64,000 bases of DNA from Nannocystis pusilla (GCF_020073745.1 NZ_JAIRAU010000029.1:1-64000); one strand, 5' to 3'; shown: positions 7,974 through 17,811, numbered from the stretch's first letter. A program made the numbers and translations. The notes: a model not told the origin generated them from the letters alone.

Positions 7974-9473
7974 TCAGCGCAGGCGCCAGGCCGGGTGTTC
8001 GTCGCCGAGGGCGGGGGCGGGCGCGAGGCCGTTCTCGACCGCGCCGTCGTCGCTCTCGGGCTCGCAGAGGTACACCGCGATCGCGCCGAGCGGCTGGTCG
8101 GTGTCGACGCGCGACCAGCCCGCGGGAGCCGGTCGCGCCTCGCTGCGCCACTCGACGCTGACCTCGCCGACGCGGGCCGCCTCGAGGATCGCGCGACCGC
8201 CCTCGGCGTCGATGGCCGCGACGCGGGCGACCTCGACGTCGTGGGTGCCGGCCGCAGGTTCGACGCGCAGTCCGTGCTGTCGCAGGTGCGCGGCGATCGG
8301 CGGCGGCACGAGGTAGGCGCGCGGGCGGTCGACGACGGCGGTGCCGACGAACCTCGCGTGGTGGGGGATCGTCACGGAGACCGGCGCGCCGTCGGGCATC
8401 CGCGGCTCGCGGGTCAGGATCTCGATCGGCTCGGCGAACCGATCGAGCCGGTAGCGCACCGCGACGCGCCCGGGCGGGCGGGCGCTGGCGGCGACGACGT
8501 CGCGGATCGCCGCGGGGTGCCGCGCGGCCCACTCGAGCGTCTCGATCTGCCACGCCGACGCCGTCGCCACGCGCTCGGCGAACGGCAAATAGCTGTAGCA
8601 CTCGAGCAGCAGGTCGAGGCGATTGGTGAGACCGCGGTAATTGGAGCCGAAGCGCGGGTGGTGCGGGTAGGTCATCCAGCCGAGGCCGACGGCGGTCGAG
8701 GGGTCGACGTCGCCGCCGGCGTCGAGCACCTGCTCGTCCTCGACGAAGTTGCCGTACCACCCGCTCTCGAAGCCGCGTCGGCGGACCGCCGCGATCACGT
8801 CGGGCACCAGCCGCTCGCGCATGAAGGCGATCGGCTCGGCGCGGCCGGACTCGACGGTGTGCGGGACGTCGACGGTCATCTGGAACCGGTGCACCGAGCC
8901 GTTGGTCGCGTGGTTGTCGATCGTCAGGTCGGGCGCCCACGGGATGCACACGCGTTGCTGCAGCAGGCGCATCTCGAGCGCGGCCTGGCGCAGGTAGTCG
9001 CGGTTGAGGTTGATGCCCTCGCTCTGCGTGCGCGTGCCGACGACCGGGCCCGGCTGGCCGGCGAGCTTCTTCAGGTCGAGGCGGCGGTTGGCGGGGTCGA
9101 GGGCGTCGTTGCCGTCGGGGTTGAACAGCGGCACGACCAGCAGCACCAGCTCGGACAGCCAGTCGGGGTGCTTGCCGTCGAGCAGGTCGCGGACCAGCGC
9201 GAGGCTCGCCTCCTTGCCCTCGACCTCGCCCGGGTGGATCCCGTCGAGCATCAGCACGACCGGTCGGCCGGCGCGGCGCGCCTCCTCGGGCGTGCGCACG
9301 CCGTCGCGCGACAGCACGAGCAGCGGCAGCTCGCGTCCGCCGGGGCTCGCGCCGAACTCGGTGACGTGCAGGCGCGGGTCGTTGCGCGCCTGCAGGCCGG
9401 CGACGAATCGCATCACGTCGGCGTGCAGGGAGGTCTCGCGGTATCCGGTCGCTTCGGCGCGGGTCAGCAGCAT
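7974..9473 (-). CDS. M14 family zinc carboxypeptidase-like protein
   Basis: A 499-residue protein with a peptidase M14 domain. Zinc ligands are visible as HPGEVEGKE (His and Glu) and DNHATNGS (His), with NRDY and SNYRGL in family-typical places. A C-terminal beta-rich region (from about residue 370) is not part of the core peptidase. No signal peptide is obvious from ATG 9473, so the enzyme may be cytoplasmic. The open frame continues upstream to an ATG at 9596, but that extension is Arg/Pro-rich and lacks coding character. An AAGGCGG ribosome site lies just before 9473. The reaction would be removal of C-terminal residues or amidohydrolysis; the substrate is unknown. Confidence 0.88.
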   Translation of the reverse strand: MLLTRAEATGYRETSLHADVMRFVAGLQARNDPRLHVTEFGASPGGRELPLLVLSRDGVRTPEEARRAGRPVVLMLDGIHPGEVEGKEASLALVRDLLDGKHPDWLSELVLLVVPLFNPDGNDALDPANRRLDLKKLAGQPGPVVGTRTQSEGINLNRDYLRQAALEMRLLQQRVCIPWAPDLTIDNHATNGSVHRFQMTVDVPHTVESGRAEPIAFMRERLVPDVIAAVRRRGFESGWYGNFVEDEQVLDAGGDVDPSTAVGLGWMTYPHHPRFGSNYRGLTNRLDLLLECYSYLPFAERVATASAWQIETLEWAARHPAAIRDVVAASARPPGRVAVRYRLDRFAEPIEILTREPRMPDGAPVSVTIPHHARFVGTAVVDRPRAYLVPPPIAAHLRQHGLRVEPAAGTHDVEVARVAAIDAEGGRAILEAARVGEVSVEWRSEARPAPAGWSRVDTDQPLGAIAVYLCEPESDDGAVENGLAPAPALGDEHPAWRLR

Positions 9474-9669
9474 GGCCGCCTTGTGGCACGAAAACCGCGC
9501 CGGCGTCGATCGCCGCGCGCCGCTCGAGTCCCGAGAGCCGCCCATTCTCGCCAAAGCAGGTCGCAGGCGGGGCTGGCCGGCCCCAGGCACATCCATCGAC
9601 GCCTCGAAGTACCCGTCTTTGAGCCGCGCATCTGTGATTTTTTACACGAGTTAACAGGAAAGATGGGGC

Positions 9670-10443
9670 ATGAGCCTGTCCAGATTCTCGGGGCTCGAAG
9701 CCAATAGTAATTTTTGCACGCCCTTGCTCATGGACGAGACGATCGCAACCAAGAGGGGCGCCGAGCTCCGGCCCGACGACATCGACCTCGCCTTCCATGG
9801 CTCCGACGAAGCGCGGCGGAGGCTGGCGGTCACGCTGTGGTCGGTCGTCGAGCGTGCCGTCCAGCAGACCGTGCGGCCGATTGCACGGGCTCTGGGACGA
9901 GATATCGGGCAGGAGATCGAGGAATTCGTGCAGGAGACCTGGATCCTCCTGCTCAAGGACGAGGGTCGAGTGCTGCGCATGTGGGATCCGGCCCGCGGCC
10001 GGAGCCTGAACAGCTGGGTACACCTCGTCGCCCAGCGTCACATCCTGCGCACGCTCAAGGGGCATCGCAAGAACCCGTGGGCCAACCATTCCTTGCCTCT
10101 CCACGAGATCGTCGCCCTGATCGACGACGGTCTGCCGCTGCGGCATGACCTGGTGTCCGACCTGGACCGCATCGTCGATCTCATGACACTGCTCGATGCG
10201 GTGCGAGCGGAGCTCGGTGAGGCCCGGTGGAGCATCTTCCGCCAGATCTTCATCGAACAGCGCGCCCCGGCCGAGATCGCCGCAGAGGCGCGTTTGGGGG
10301 TGAGCCAAATCTATGACTTGGCCTCGTATTTTCGCCGTCAGGTTCGCTCCATCGCGAAGTCTCTCGACAGTCCGCTGTTGTCGCCGGCGCCTCCGGCCCA
10401 ACCATCGCCGCGAGACAGGGAAAAATTATGCATGAGCCCATGA
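9670..10443 (+). CDS. ECF-type RNA polymerase sigma factor of the CHAT/subtilase cassette
   Basis: A 257-residue sigma-70 family protein. Region 2 spans about residues 75-135 (IGQEIEEFVQETW, then WDPARGRSLNSWV and VAQRHILRTLKGHRKNPW). Region 4 is near residues 190-230 (APAEIAAEARLGVSQIYDLA). There is no region 3, as expected for ECF sigma factors. ATG 9670 has AGGAAAG about 8 bases upstream and is preferred over the internal ATG 9730, which has no ribosome site. It overlaps the next gene by 16 bases, so the two are co-translated. It probably drives the four-gene cassette in response to an envelope or internal signal; that is inference. Confidence 0.85.
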   Translation: MSLSRFSGLEANSNFCTPLLMDETIATKRGAELRPDDIDLAFHGSDEARRRLAVTLWSVVERAVQQTVRPIARALGRDIGQEIEEFVQETWILLLKDEGRVLRMWDPARGRSLNSWVHLVAQRHILRTLKGHRKNPWANHSLPLHEIVALIDDGLPLRHDLVSDLDRIVDLMTLLDAVRAELGEARWSIFRQIFIEQRAPAEIAAEARLGVSQIYDLASYFRRQVRSIAKSLDSPLLSPAPPAQPSPRDREKLCMSP

Positions 10444-11117
10444 CCGACGATCTACTCAATGAGTTAGGGGCCGCGGCGCGGCTGGATGATCGCATCCATG
10501 CGCTCGTGACCGAGGTCGCCGTGCCGACGGCCGAGGAGCGGTGGATGACGCCAGGCGACCGGCGGGGGCGCGAGCTTCTCTTACGAAAGTTCTTCGACGC
10601 CGGGGCGAGCCGACCTCCGCCGGTTCGCCGCGCTGCGGTGCGCGGGGCTCTCCTCGTCTTTACGCCGCTGCTCGCGGCCGCGGCGGTCCTGCTCGTCTTC
10701 ATGCGGCCCGACGTCTCCCACCGCCCCGCCTCGCCGCCTCCCGAGAGCGCGCAGAGCGGATCTTGGGGGTACGCATTGGCGGTCGAGGGCCACGCTGTCA
10801 CGCACCGCGACAGCCGTGCCGGCGGCGTCCATGTCTTCCGATCGGGGGAGCGGGTCACGCTCCGGCTCACACCGCGAGCTCCGGTGCATCAGGCGCTCGC
10901 GCTGCGTGTCGTTGCGGCCCACGCCGATCGGCAGGTCGAGCTCGCGTGGCCATGGCTGATGGATCCGAGCGAGGGGGTCATCGAGGTCCATGGTGCCGCG
11001 GACGATCTCTCGCGCGAGGCCACCGGCGTCTGGACGCTGTCCGTCGAGCTCCGCGACGCAGCGCAGCCGCACGAGGTCCAGGAGCGACTGCTCGCGCGGG
11101 TCGAGGTCTCGTCCTGA
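10428..11117 (+). CDS. Single-pass membrane protein, candidate sigma-factor partner
   Basis: A 229-residue protein of unknown family. The N-terminal 70 residues are charged and cytoplasmic-looking. Residues about 73-92 (GALLVFTPLLAAAAVLLVFM) form one membrane helix, followed by a 130-residue beta-rich outer domain. The topology is that of an anti-sigma factor, but no zinc-binding HxxxCxxC motif is present, so that role is inference from position. AGGGA sits 7 bases before ATG 10428; ATG 10440 overlaps the sigma stop as ATGA and is the alternative start. It is followed after 16 bases by the CHAT protein. Confidence 0.75.
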   Translation: MHEPMTDDLLNELGAAARLDDRIHALVTEVAVPTAEERWMTPGDRRGRELLLRKFFDAGASRPPPVRRAAVRGALLVFTPLLAAAAVLLVFMRPDVSHRPASPPPESAQSGSWGYALAVEGHAVTHRDSRAGGVHVFRSGERVTLRLTPRAPVHQALALRVVAAHADRQVELAWPWLMDPSEGVIEVHGAADDLSREATGVWTLSVELRDAAQPHEVQERLLARVEVSS

Positions 11118-11133
11118 GGTCGGTGTACGGCGC

Positions 11134-13860
11134 ATGCTGTTGGCCGCGCTCACTGCGCTGCGGCTGCTGACCAGCACCGGCGCACAAACCTTCCATGACC
11201 CGGAGGTGGGCCATGTCGAGGTCTCATGGCAATGTGACGAGGAGCGGACGGGGCGCTGTTTCCTGGCTCCGGACGGGTCCGGGAGCATCGTCGTCTGGTA
11301 CCGGGCCGGGGACGCCGTCCCGCGTCTGCAGAGCGCCGGTACCAACCTCCACACGTTTGCCGGCCGGGAGAGCGACAGCAATTGGGCTCGCGTCGAGTTG
11401 CCACCCGGAGGTGGTCGCCTGTCGCTCATTGCGCCGTCGGGTCGTGCGATATGGGCGCTGGACGTGGAGCCGCTCCCGTCCGAGGCCGCGGCGCTGAGGG
11501 AGGCCCGACGGGCGTTCAAGCGCGGGGAGCTCGTTCGAGCCGAAAAGATCCTCGAGGCGACCACCCAGGCCGGGGTCGACGAGGGCGACAGCGGTCAAAC
11601 CGCGGCCGCCCTCGACCTACGCCAGCGCATCGCCTTTCGAAACGGGCACTTCCAGCGGGGCGTACAGCTCGCCGAGCGAGCCCTGGCAGCCTATGACCGG
11701 GTCGGATGGACATCGCGGCGCTGCGAGCTCGCCTTCGCCCTTGCTGCGCGCCACATCGACGACAAGAACGACCTCGAGGCCGCGGCCTCCATCCTCCGGG
11801 CCGAGGCGCATTGCGGGAGTTCGGTGCCCAGTCTCGCCGCGGAGTATTATTATCTCTGCGCCAGAATCGCGGAGCTGCAGGAGCGCTGGCGGGACGCGAG
11901 CTCGGGTTACGAGCACGCCCGCCGGCTCGCGGAGCGCCTCCAGCGCCGCGCTGACGAGCTCGGCTATCTCTCTTCACATTATGTCCTCGCCGACGCCATC
12001 CATGATGACGCCGCGCTGCGACAGATCGAGGCCAAGATCGCGGGTCTTTCGCGCGATACCCTGGATCTCTGCGCGCACGCGACTGCCTGGACCAATATCG
12101 GCTGGACGCTCCTGATGCGTCGGCAGCGCGGAGGGACTGGGCCGGATCCCCGTGTGTTGTTCGAATGGGCCCGAGCGGCGTACGAGGGACCGACCGCGTG
12201 CCGGAGCCACCGGTTGGCGCAGAACAACCGTATCAACCTGGCGCTCGCCCAGCTGCAGGACGGTCGTCACGACGAGGCCCTGGCGCTGTTGGTCGCCATC
12301 GATCCCGACGAGCTCGACCTCGACGAGGCGCAGTGGTACCGAATCGCCGAGATCGAGGCCCACCTCGCGGCTCGCCAGCTCGAGCGGGCCGACGCGAGCG
12401 TCGCTGCGCTCTCGTCGCTGGCGCTCCGGACGCGGCGGCCCGAGCTGATGATGCACGCTGCCTATCATCAGGGTCTGCTCCACGAGGCCCAGGGGCAGCC
12501 CGAACGGGCGCTCGCGGCCTACGCGGCCGCCGAGGCTGCGCGCGATGAGCTGCTGCTGCCGTGGGGGTTCGGAGCGGCCCGCGAGCGCGCGGCGGCGGAC
12601 TGGTATCAGGGCGTGGCGCGCATGCTGGCCCTCTCGCTCGCCGCAGAGCGCCCCGCCGAGGCGCTGTGTACGATGCGGACGGCGAGGCGACGCGCGCTCC
12701 GGGCAGCCGAGCGACTCGTCAATCTTCCACCGCAGCGACTCGCGCCCGCCCGCGAGCGGTTTTTGGCGCTCCGCCGAGCGAGTGCCATGAATCGCGGTGG
12801 GGATCGCCTCCGGAGCGCAGTGACCCGGCAAAGACGCTACCAGGAACGGCGCAGCCTCGACATGGCCGCTCGCTCGGGGCTGGAAGAAGCGCTGGACGGC
12901 GACGAGCCGGCCTCGACCGCCCCGACGTGCGTCGGCCTTCGCTCCCCGGAGCCCGGCGAGCTCCAGCTCTTCTACTTCCCTGTCGGAGGAGGTCTGTTGA
13001 TGTTCGCGGCGGACGAAGAGGGGATTCAGACCCGACGGGCCGCGTTCCCGCGCTCGAGCGATGCCGACTTACAGAGCGAGACATTGCTGGCCCCGTTCGA
13101 GCGCGCGCTCGAACGGGCACGGGTCGTGCGGGTCTACGTCGCGGGGGAGTCCGCCGAGATCGAGGTGCACGCATTGCCGTGGCGAGACGGGCCCTTGCTG
13201 GCGACCGTCCCGGTGGTCTATGCCGTCGATACCTCGGCGTCCGAGATCGAACCGCTCAGGACTACGGCCACGCTCGTCGTCGCCGATCCCGAGGGGGGGC
13301 TCCGCTTGGCGAACGACGAGGCCGACGCCGTCCTTGCGGCATGGCGGCGCCTGGGGCTCCCCGCTCGGGTCCTCGCGGCCCATGAAGGCCATCAGGGCGT
13401 CATCGACGGGCTCGCGGACGGCCTGGTATTTCACTTCATCGGTCACGCCGGCCGCCCCGCGCACGTCGTGGAGGCCCCAGATCCATGGAACATCGAGCTG
13501 CAGCTCGCGGACCACAGCAGCATCAGCGTCGATGACGTGCTCGCCGCGCTGCCGTCGGCGCCACCGCTCGTCCTGTTACCCGCCTGCGAAACCGGACTGG
13601 TGGATCCCGGTGCGCCCAGCGGGGGTCTCTCGTTGGCGCCGGCGCTCGTGCTGCGAGGGGCCGCCGTGGTGGTCGCCACCACCCGCGCCGTCGAGGACCG
13701 CGCGGCGAGCGAGCTCATGCGAGCGTTCTACGATCAGGCGACGACCACCGCCGATTTGCTCGACCCCGGGCTGCTCTCGCGGGCGCAGGCAGAGCTCCTC
13801 GCCGGCGCGCGCTGCGAGGCGTACCCCGATCTGTGCGCGTTCAGGGTCTGGGTGCCCTGA
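11134..13860 (+). CDS. Secreted or anchored TPR-CHAT domain protein (caspase-like protease)
   Basis: A 908-residue protein. A short hydrophobic N-terminus (MLLAALTALRLLTSTG) suggests export. A beta-rich region (20-115) is followed by many TPR-like helical repeats (about 120-560) and a C-terminal CHAT domain. The CHAT catalytic dyad is visible: His771 in HFIGHAG and Cys818 in LLPACETG. CHAT proteins are caspase-fold peptidases related to separase; several act in bacterial immunity or regulated proteolysis by cleaving one partner protein. The next gene is a subtilisin-like lipoprotein, a natural candidate substrate or partner. ATG 11134 lies 16 bases after the upstream stop, so the gene is part of the sigma operon. 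Confidence 0.88.
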   Translation: MLLAALTALRLLTSTGAQTFHDPEVGHVEVSWQCDEERTGRCFLAPDGSGSIVVWYRAGDAVPRLQSAGTNLHTFAGRESDSNWARVELPPGGGRLSLIAPSGRAIWALDVEPLPSEAAALREARRAFKRGELVRAEKILEATTQAGVDEGDSGQTAAALDLRQRIAFRNGHFQRGVQLAERALAAYDRVGWTSRRCELAFALAARHIDDKNDLEAAASILRAEAHCGSSVPSLAAEYYYLCARIAELQERWRDASSGYEHARRLAERLQRRADELGYLSSHYVLADAIHDDAALRQIEAKIAGLSRDTLDLCAHATAWTNIGWTLLMRRQRGGTGPDPRVLFEWARAAYEGPTACRSHRLAQNNRINLALAQLQDGRHDEALALLVAIDPDELDLDEAQWYRIAEIEAHLAARQLERADASVAALSSLALRTRRPELMMHAAYHQGLLHEAQGQPERALAAYAAAEAARDELLLPWGFGAARERAAADWYQGVARMLALSLAAERPAEALCTMRTARRRALRAAERLVNLPPQRLAPARERFLALRRASAMNRGGDRLRSAVTRQRRYQERRSLDMAARSGLEEALDGDEPASTAPTCVGLRSPEPGELQLFYFPVGGGLLMFAADEEGIQTRRAAFPRSSDADLQSETLLAPFERALERARVVRVYVAGESAEIEVHALPWRDGPLLATVPVVYAVDTSASEIEPLRTTATLVVADPEGGLRLANDEADAVLAAWRRLGLPARVLAAHEGHQGVIDGLADGLVFHFIGHAGRPAHVVEAPDPWNIELQLADHSSISVDDVLAALPSAPPLVLLPACETGLVDPGAPSGGLSLAPALVLRGAAVVVATTRAVEDRAASELMRAFYDQATTTADLLDPGLLSRAQAELLAGARCEAYPDLCAFRVWVP

Positions 13861-13949
13861 GTGCACAAATTCGCCGGGCGCCGTCCAGATCCGGCCTCGC
13901 CGCTGTCTACAGGGATAAAGAGTCGCCGTATTCGCCGGAGCAGAAGACC

Positions 13950-16151
13950 ATGGATGGTAAGATGCGCTTCACGACAATCTTGTTTCTCATGTCCGCCGGT
14001 TTGGGATGCACCACGCCGGCGGAGTCCGCCCCGCCCACCGTTGAATGTGAGGACGAGCTCTATCTCGGCCTGCTCGACGGTCGGGACGATTGCGGCGAAT
14101 TTCCGGGTCAAGGCGGAGCATGGGAGGGGCAAGGGCTCTTCTCCATCCAGGAGGGATATCTCGAGCGTTTTTGCCGCTATACATGGGTCTCTGGCGACGC
14201 ATCTGCGCCCGATGTCGACGCTCTGCCGGGGGTCGCCGACGGGGTCCTCGGTCTGACGCGTGACTGTCCGCTGGTGACGCCCCAGGGGGACGGCTTCGCC
14301 ACGGATGAGCGGTTTCGTGAGCTCGTCCATGCGGCCTTCGAGCAGCGCGTCGGCAAGCCCATCGTGCCGCTGGACCTGACGACGGATCCGCAGGTCGCGC
14401 TGTCCGTGGTCGACACCATTCCGGAGTCGCTGGTCGACAGCGGCCTCGCTCCGAACGCGCGTCACGGCCTCACCTTGCGTGAGCTCGTCGAGGGGTTGCT
14501 CTGCGAGGGGGGGCGCTGCGTCGCCGACGTGTTCAATGTCCTCGGCCTGCCGCGGCTGCGACAAAATACGGAGCTCCTCGATCGCCGGCGCGGCGGCTAC
14601 TACGGCAGCCTGGCAGACCTCGCTCGCGGGGTCGTCGAAGCGACCGATACCTGGCGGCAAAAGGCCGCCGCGCACCTCGTCATGCTCCTCGCGGTCGGGT
14701 GGGAACCGCGTGAGCAGCTCGGTGCGCTCGCGCTGCTCGACAAGCCGGTCGGCGACCTTCTCAGCCCGGCTGCGGTCGACACCGTGCCCGTACCGGTCCA
14801 GGCGGTCCTCGCGGCGATCGTTCATGCCTCTTGTGAAGACGCGATCATCATCGCCTCCGCCGGCAACGAGAGCACCGCGTCGTGTGAGGAGCAAGGCCCC
14901 GTGGGCCCTGGATTCCTCGCCCGACTCCGTGCGCCGCTCCCCGAAGAGTGCGCGGGCCTGGGCTTTCGCGCCGACGCCCGGACCGGGACCATGGCCCCCC
15001 TCGTCCACGCCGTGAGCCACGTCGGCCTGGACGGCGGTCCGCTCTCCAACGCCCGCGAGGGCGCCACCGCGAGCCTGGTCGCCCCCGGCGTGGCCTTTGG
15101 CACCGCCCAGGGCACGAGCGAGATGCTCACCGGCAGCTCTGTCGCCGCCGCCGCCGCTGCGGTGACAGCGACCTGGCTATGGTCATACTTTCCCGGCCTG
15201 ACCGGCGACGAGGTGATGCGCATCGTATACGACAGCGGTCATCCGCTGCCTGCAGCCGGCACCTCGGATTTTCAGCTGGGACCGCGCCCGCTGGAGGCGC
15301 GTCAGGTGTCGCTCTGCGACGCGCTCGTCGCCGCCTGTCAATCCGCCCCGGCTGGCGGTTGTGACACGCCTCCTGCCTGCGTCGAGCTCCCGGACCGCAC
15401 CGAGGAGCTCGCGGCGCGCGGCGCCGCCATGCTCGCCTGCGCCGCCGAGACGGCGCACCATATCACTCTCGGCTCGGCCTTCGAGAGCTCGGCCGAGGCG
15501 ATGAACGCGTGCGGAAGAGCGAGCATCACCTGGCCCGCGACCGCGCTCCCCGAGACGATCCCCGCCTCGTGGCCCTGGACCGAGCCGACGCCGCCCGTGA
15601 CCTACTGCCCGCGGTGTATCGCCATCGTCGACGACGAACCCCAGAGCCTGACCGCGGGCCTGGCTCTCACAGACAACATGGACACGCGCGAGCCGGTCCT
15701 CCTCGAGGTCAAGACCGACGACGGGGTTCATCAATATCCCCTCGCCGTGACCGATCTGCTCCCCGATCGCACCAATATCGTCCAAGTCTTTCCGGCCGAT
15801 CCTTGGCTGAATGTGACCGGCGCGCGTTTTGTATATTACGTCCGAGATCTAAAGGGCGACCTGATCACGCGGGGGGACCCGCTGCTCCTCCTCGCCGGCC
15901 AGAACGATCCGCTGGCCGACAGCAACTGCTCGCAGACATGCGGGGACGGCATCGTCCAGGCCGAAGAGGAGTGCGATGACGGCAACGATGTCCCGGCGGA
16001 TGCGTGTGACCAATGCGGGAGGACGTACTGTGGCGATGGCGACGTTCAGAAGCCCAACGGTGATGGTCAGGACGAGCAGTGTGACAAAGGGGGCGAGAAT
16101 GGTGTCCCCGGTAGTGGCTGCAGTAGCACCTGCCAGCTTGTGGGGGGCTAG
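13950..16151 (+). CDS. Subtilisin-like (S8) lipoprotein protease with C-terminal DUF4215 repeat
   Basis: A 733-residue protein with a lipoprotein-type signal (ILFLMSAGLGC). A divergent S8 triad can be read: Asp155 in LSVVDTIPES, His172 in NARHGLTL, oxyanion Asn306 in IASAGNES and Ser397 in LTGSSVAAAA. The Asp-His distance is shorter than in subtilisin. The C-terminal 90 residues are a Myxococcus cysteine-rich repeat (CGDGIVQAEEECDDGN, then a second CGDGDVQ unit). It should be a surface protease. ATG 13950 has GGAG 9 bases upstream; ATG 13962 is an alternative. It lies 89 bp after the CHAT gene and closes the cassette. Confidence 0.85.
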   Translation: MDGKMRFTTILFLMSAGLGCTTPAESAPPTVECEDELYLGLLDGRDDCGEFPGQGGAWEGQGLFSIQEGYLERFCRYTWVSGDASAPDVDALPGVADGVLGLTRDCPLVTPQGDGFATDERFRELVHAAFEQRVGKPIVPLDLTTDPQVALSVVDTIPESLVDSGLAPNARHGLTLRELVEGLLCEGGRCVADVFNVLGLPRLRQNTELLDRRRGGYYGSLADLARGVVEATDTWRQKAAAHLVMLLAVGWEPREQLGALALLDKPVGDLLSPAAVDTVPVPVQAVLAAIVHASCEDAIIIASAGNESTASCEEQGPVGPGFLARLRAPLPEECAGLGFRADARTGTMAPLVHAVSHVGLDGGPLSNAREGATASLVAPGVAFGTAQGTSEMLTGSSVAAAAAAVTATWLWSYFPGLTGDEVMRIVYDSGHPLPAAGTSDFQLGPRPLEARQVSLCDALVAACQSAPAGGCDTPPACVELPDRTEELAARGAAMLACAAETAHHITLGSAFESSAEAMNACGRASITWPATALPETIPASWPWTEPTPPVTYCPRCIAIVDDEPQSLTAGLALTDNMDTREPVLLEVKTDDGVHQYPLAVTDLLPDRTNIVQVFPADPWLNVTGARFVYYVRDLKGDLITRGDPLLLLAGQNDPLADSNCSQTCGDGIVQAEEECDDGNDVPADACDQCGRTYCGDGDVQKPNGDGQDEQCDKGGENGVPGSGCSSTCQLVGG

Positions 16152-16428
16152 GGGCCCATGCCCGGGACGCTGCGACGAGCAGGCGCTCTCTGGACGCCTC
16201 TCCGGGTCGTCGACCTCGCTGCGGCCACAGCCCGCGCGACCCGCGTTCCGATAATGTTCACGGTCGGAGAGGCGGGGGTGCAGAGCCTCCCTCGCCGAGA
16301 GACCGCCCGGGACCGGGGTGAAGCTCGATGAGCGATGATTGAATTGGATTAAACGGAGCGAAACCAGTGGGGCGCGGTCGTCGCGTCGAATGATTCACCG
16401 TCAACGATACGAGTGGAGCAGCACCGTC

Positions 16429-17259
16429 ATGCACAAGAACATCAAGCAATTCACCACGTTCATCACCACGTGCGCGCTCGGGGCCTTGACCTTCGGCGCT
16501 TGTGACACCGAGCCGGCGCCCGAGGGCGAGCCCCGGGTCGCGGAGGAGAGCGAGGCCGTCACGCCCGAGTCGCTCGGCTTCGGTGACGAGTGGGTCGCCG
16601 TCGAGCCGGGGCTGTGGGCCAGCTGGGACGACGAGGGCAACAAGAAGTACCTCGGCATCGGCGAGGCCGGCCAGGCCCACGCGATCGCCAGCCTGTTCAC
16701 CGTGCTCGAGGAGCTCGAGGAGCAGCTCGCCGTGAAGGACAGCGACGACACCCGCGCCAAGCTGGCGGAGCTGCACGACTATATCGCCCAGGTGCAGGCG
16801 ACCCCGAACCGCGAGGTCGCGGCGGATGAGCTGGCGTTCCGCTGCTCGTTCAACATCAGCGCCTACGTGGACGCCTACCCGAGCGCCTGTGGGGCGGCGG
16901 CGAGCGCGTCGACGTCGTTCGCCCACCCGTGCGGCTCGACGCAGGGCACGGTCAAGACCTTCGCGTCGGCCTCCTGCGCGTACGACACCAAGACGCACAC
17001 GTGTGGCCCCAAGCGCGCCGACCCGGCGTCGTGCAGCTCCTACGTCTCGGTCACCGGCAACGCACCCTGCAGCTCGTACGCGATCGCGCAGATCTACGAC
17101 GCGCCGGGCGTGAACGTGTACATCTACGACCACAACTACCAGCGCGGTCCGTGCGGCGGCACAACCACCACGACGGTCGGCTCGAGCACCAGCGCGACGG
17201 GGGGCAGTGGTGGCCCGGTCACCGGCGGCTGCTTGCTGTCCGACTGCCAGCAGCACTGA
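16429..17259 (+). CDS. Cys-rich secreted lipoprotein, function unknown
   Basis: A 276-residue protein with signal peptide (FTTFITTCALGALTFGAC) giving a lipid-modified Cys near residue 25. An acidic linker and a helical middle part (LFTVLEELEEQLAVKD) are followed by a Cys-rich C-terminal domain with eight or more spaced cysteines and a terminal Thr/Ser/Gly stretch. No known family is recognised. GGAG about 8 bases before ATG 16429 supports the start. The preceding 277-bp gap 16152-16428 shows no gene. A phased 14-bp repeat begins 27 bp after the stop. Confidence 0.8.
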   Translation: MHKNIKQFTTFITTCALGALTFGACDTEPAPEGEPRVAEESEAVTPESLGFGDEWVAVEPGLWASWDDEGNKKYLGIGEAGQAHAIASLFTVLEELEEQLAVKDSDDTRAKLAELHDYIAQVQATPNREVAADELAFRCSFNISAYVDAYPSACGAAASASTSFAHPCGSTQGTVKTFASASCAYDTKTHTCGPKRADPASCSSYVSVTGNAPCSSYAIAQIYDAPGVNVYIYDHNYQRGPCGGTTTTTVGSSTSATGGSGGPVTGGCLLSDCQQH

Positions 17260-17285
17260 GCGTGACGCCGATAGACCTCGAAGGA

Positions 17286-17316
17286 CATGTTAAAAAGGCA
17301 TGTCCTTCGGGACACG
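17286..17316. repeat. 14-bp CATG-phased repeat, 3 nodes
   Basis: CATG nodes at 17286 and 17299 (13 bp apart, one base short) and CACG at 17313 (14 bp). Units read CATGTTAAAAAGG and CATGTCCTTCGGGA. The site is just downstream of the Cys-rich lipoprotein gene, where it could act as a hairpin terminator. Confidence 0.75.
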
Positions 17317-17408
17317 CAACGGGGCCGCGCAGGGCCTCGTACCGCCAGGGCCCGCCCGCCGGCGGCGCAGCGCGTGAGCCGCCGGCGGGCTCGCTCGCGA
17401 GCTGTCGC

Positions 17409-17541
17409 CGCGGAGAGCAGTGCGACGACGGCAACCAGGTCGACACCGACGCGTGCACGACGCTGTGCAAGAACGCGGTCTGCGGCGACGGCTTCGTCCA
17501 GCCGCCCGAGCTCTGCGACGACGGCAAGGATCACGAAGCGG
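17409..17541 (+). pseudogene. DUF4215 (Myxococcus cysteine-rich repeat) fragment
   Basis: One plus-strand frame gives GEQCDDGNQVDTDACTTLCK, then CGDGFVQPPELCDDGKDH, a clear DUF4215 module. There is no start codon, signal peptide or ribosome site, and it runs directly into antisense kinase sequence. It is a gene fragment left after rearrangement. Confidence 0.65.
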
Positions 17542-17640
17542 CCGAGCCGGGGCGCCTCGTCCTGGCGGCGGAACAGCCGGCGCTTGATCGACTGCCGCAG
17601 CTGTCGCAGCTCGATCGCCTCGTCATCGCCGACATGCCGT
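17530..17640 (-). pseudogene. Ser/Thr kinase N-terminal fragment
   Basis: On the minus strand the frame reads VGDDEAIELRQLRQSIKRRL, then FRRQDEAPRLGRFVIL. This is the leader that in Myxococcota kinases precedes the glycine-rich loop (LERIGAGGMG). Here it stops at the FVIL strand and continues into the antisense of the DUF4215 fragment, so the kinase domain is gone. The call rests on pattern recognition, not a search. Confidence 0.55.
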
Positions 17641-17811
17641 GGAGCGTTTATCGAGTCTCGCAGTGTTCGGCGAGCGTATCGCTCGCCGCACGCCGGCACA
17701 GCGACGAGCCCACGGGCGCTTTCGAGCCGCCGTCGAGGCGCCAAAGTGCACCGAGCCCCGGGCAGGACCGCCGATTGTCGGCCGCGGGCCGCGTCGGTAG
17801 GCTGCCGGGGC

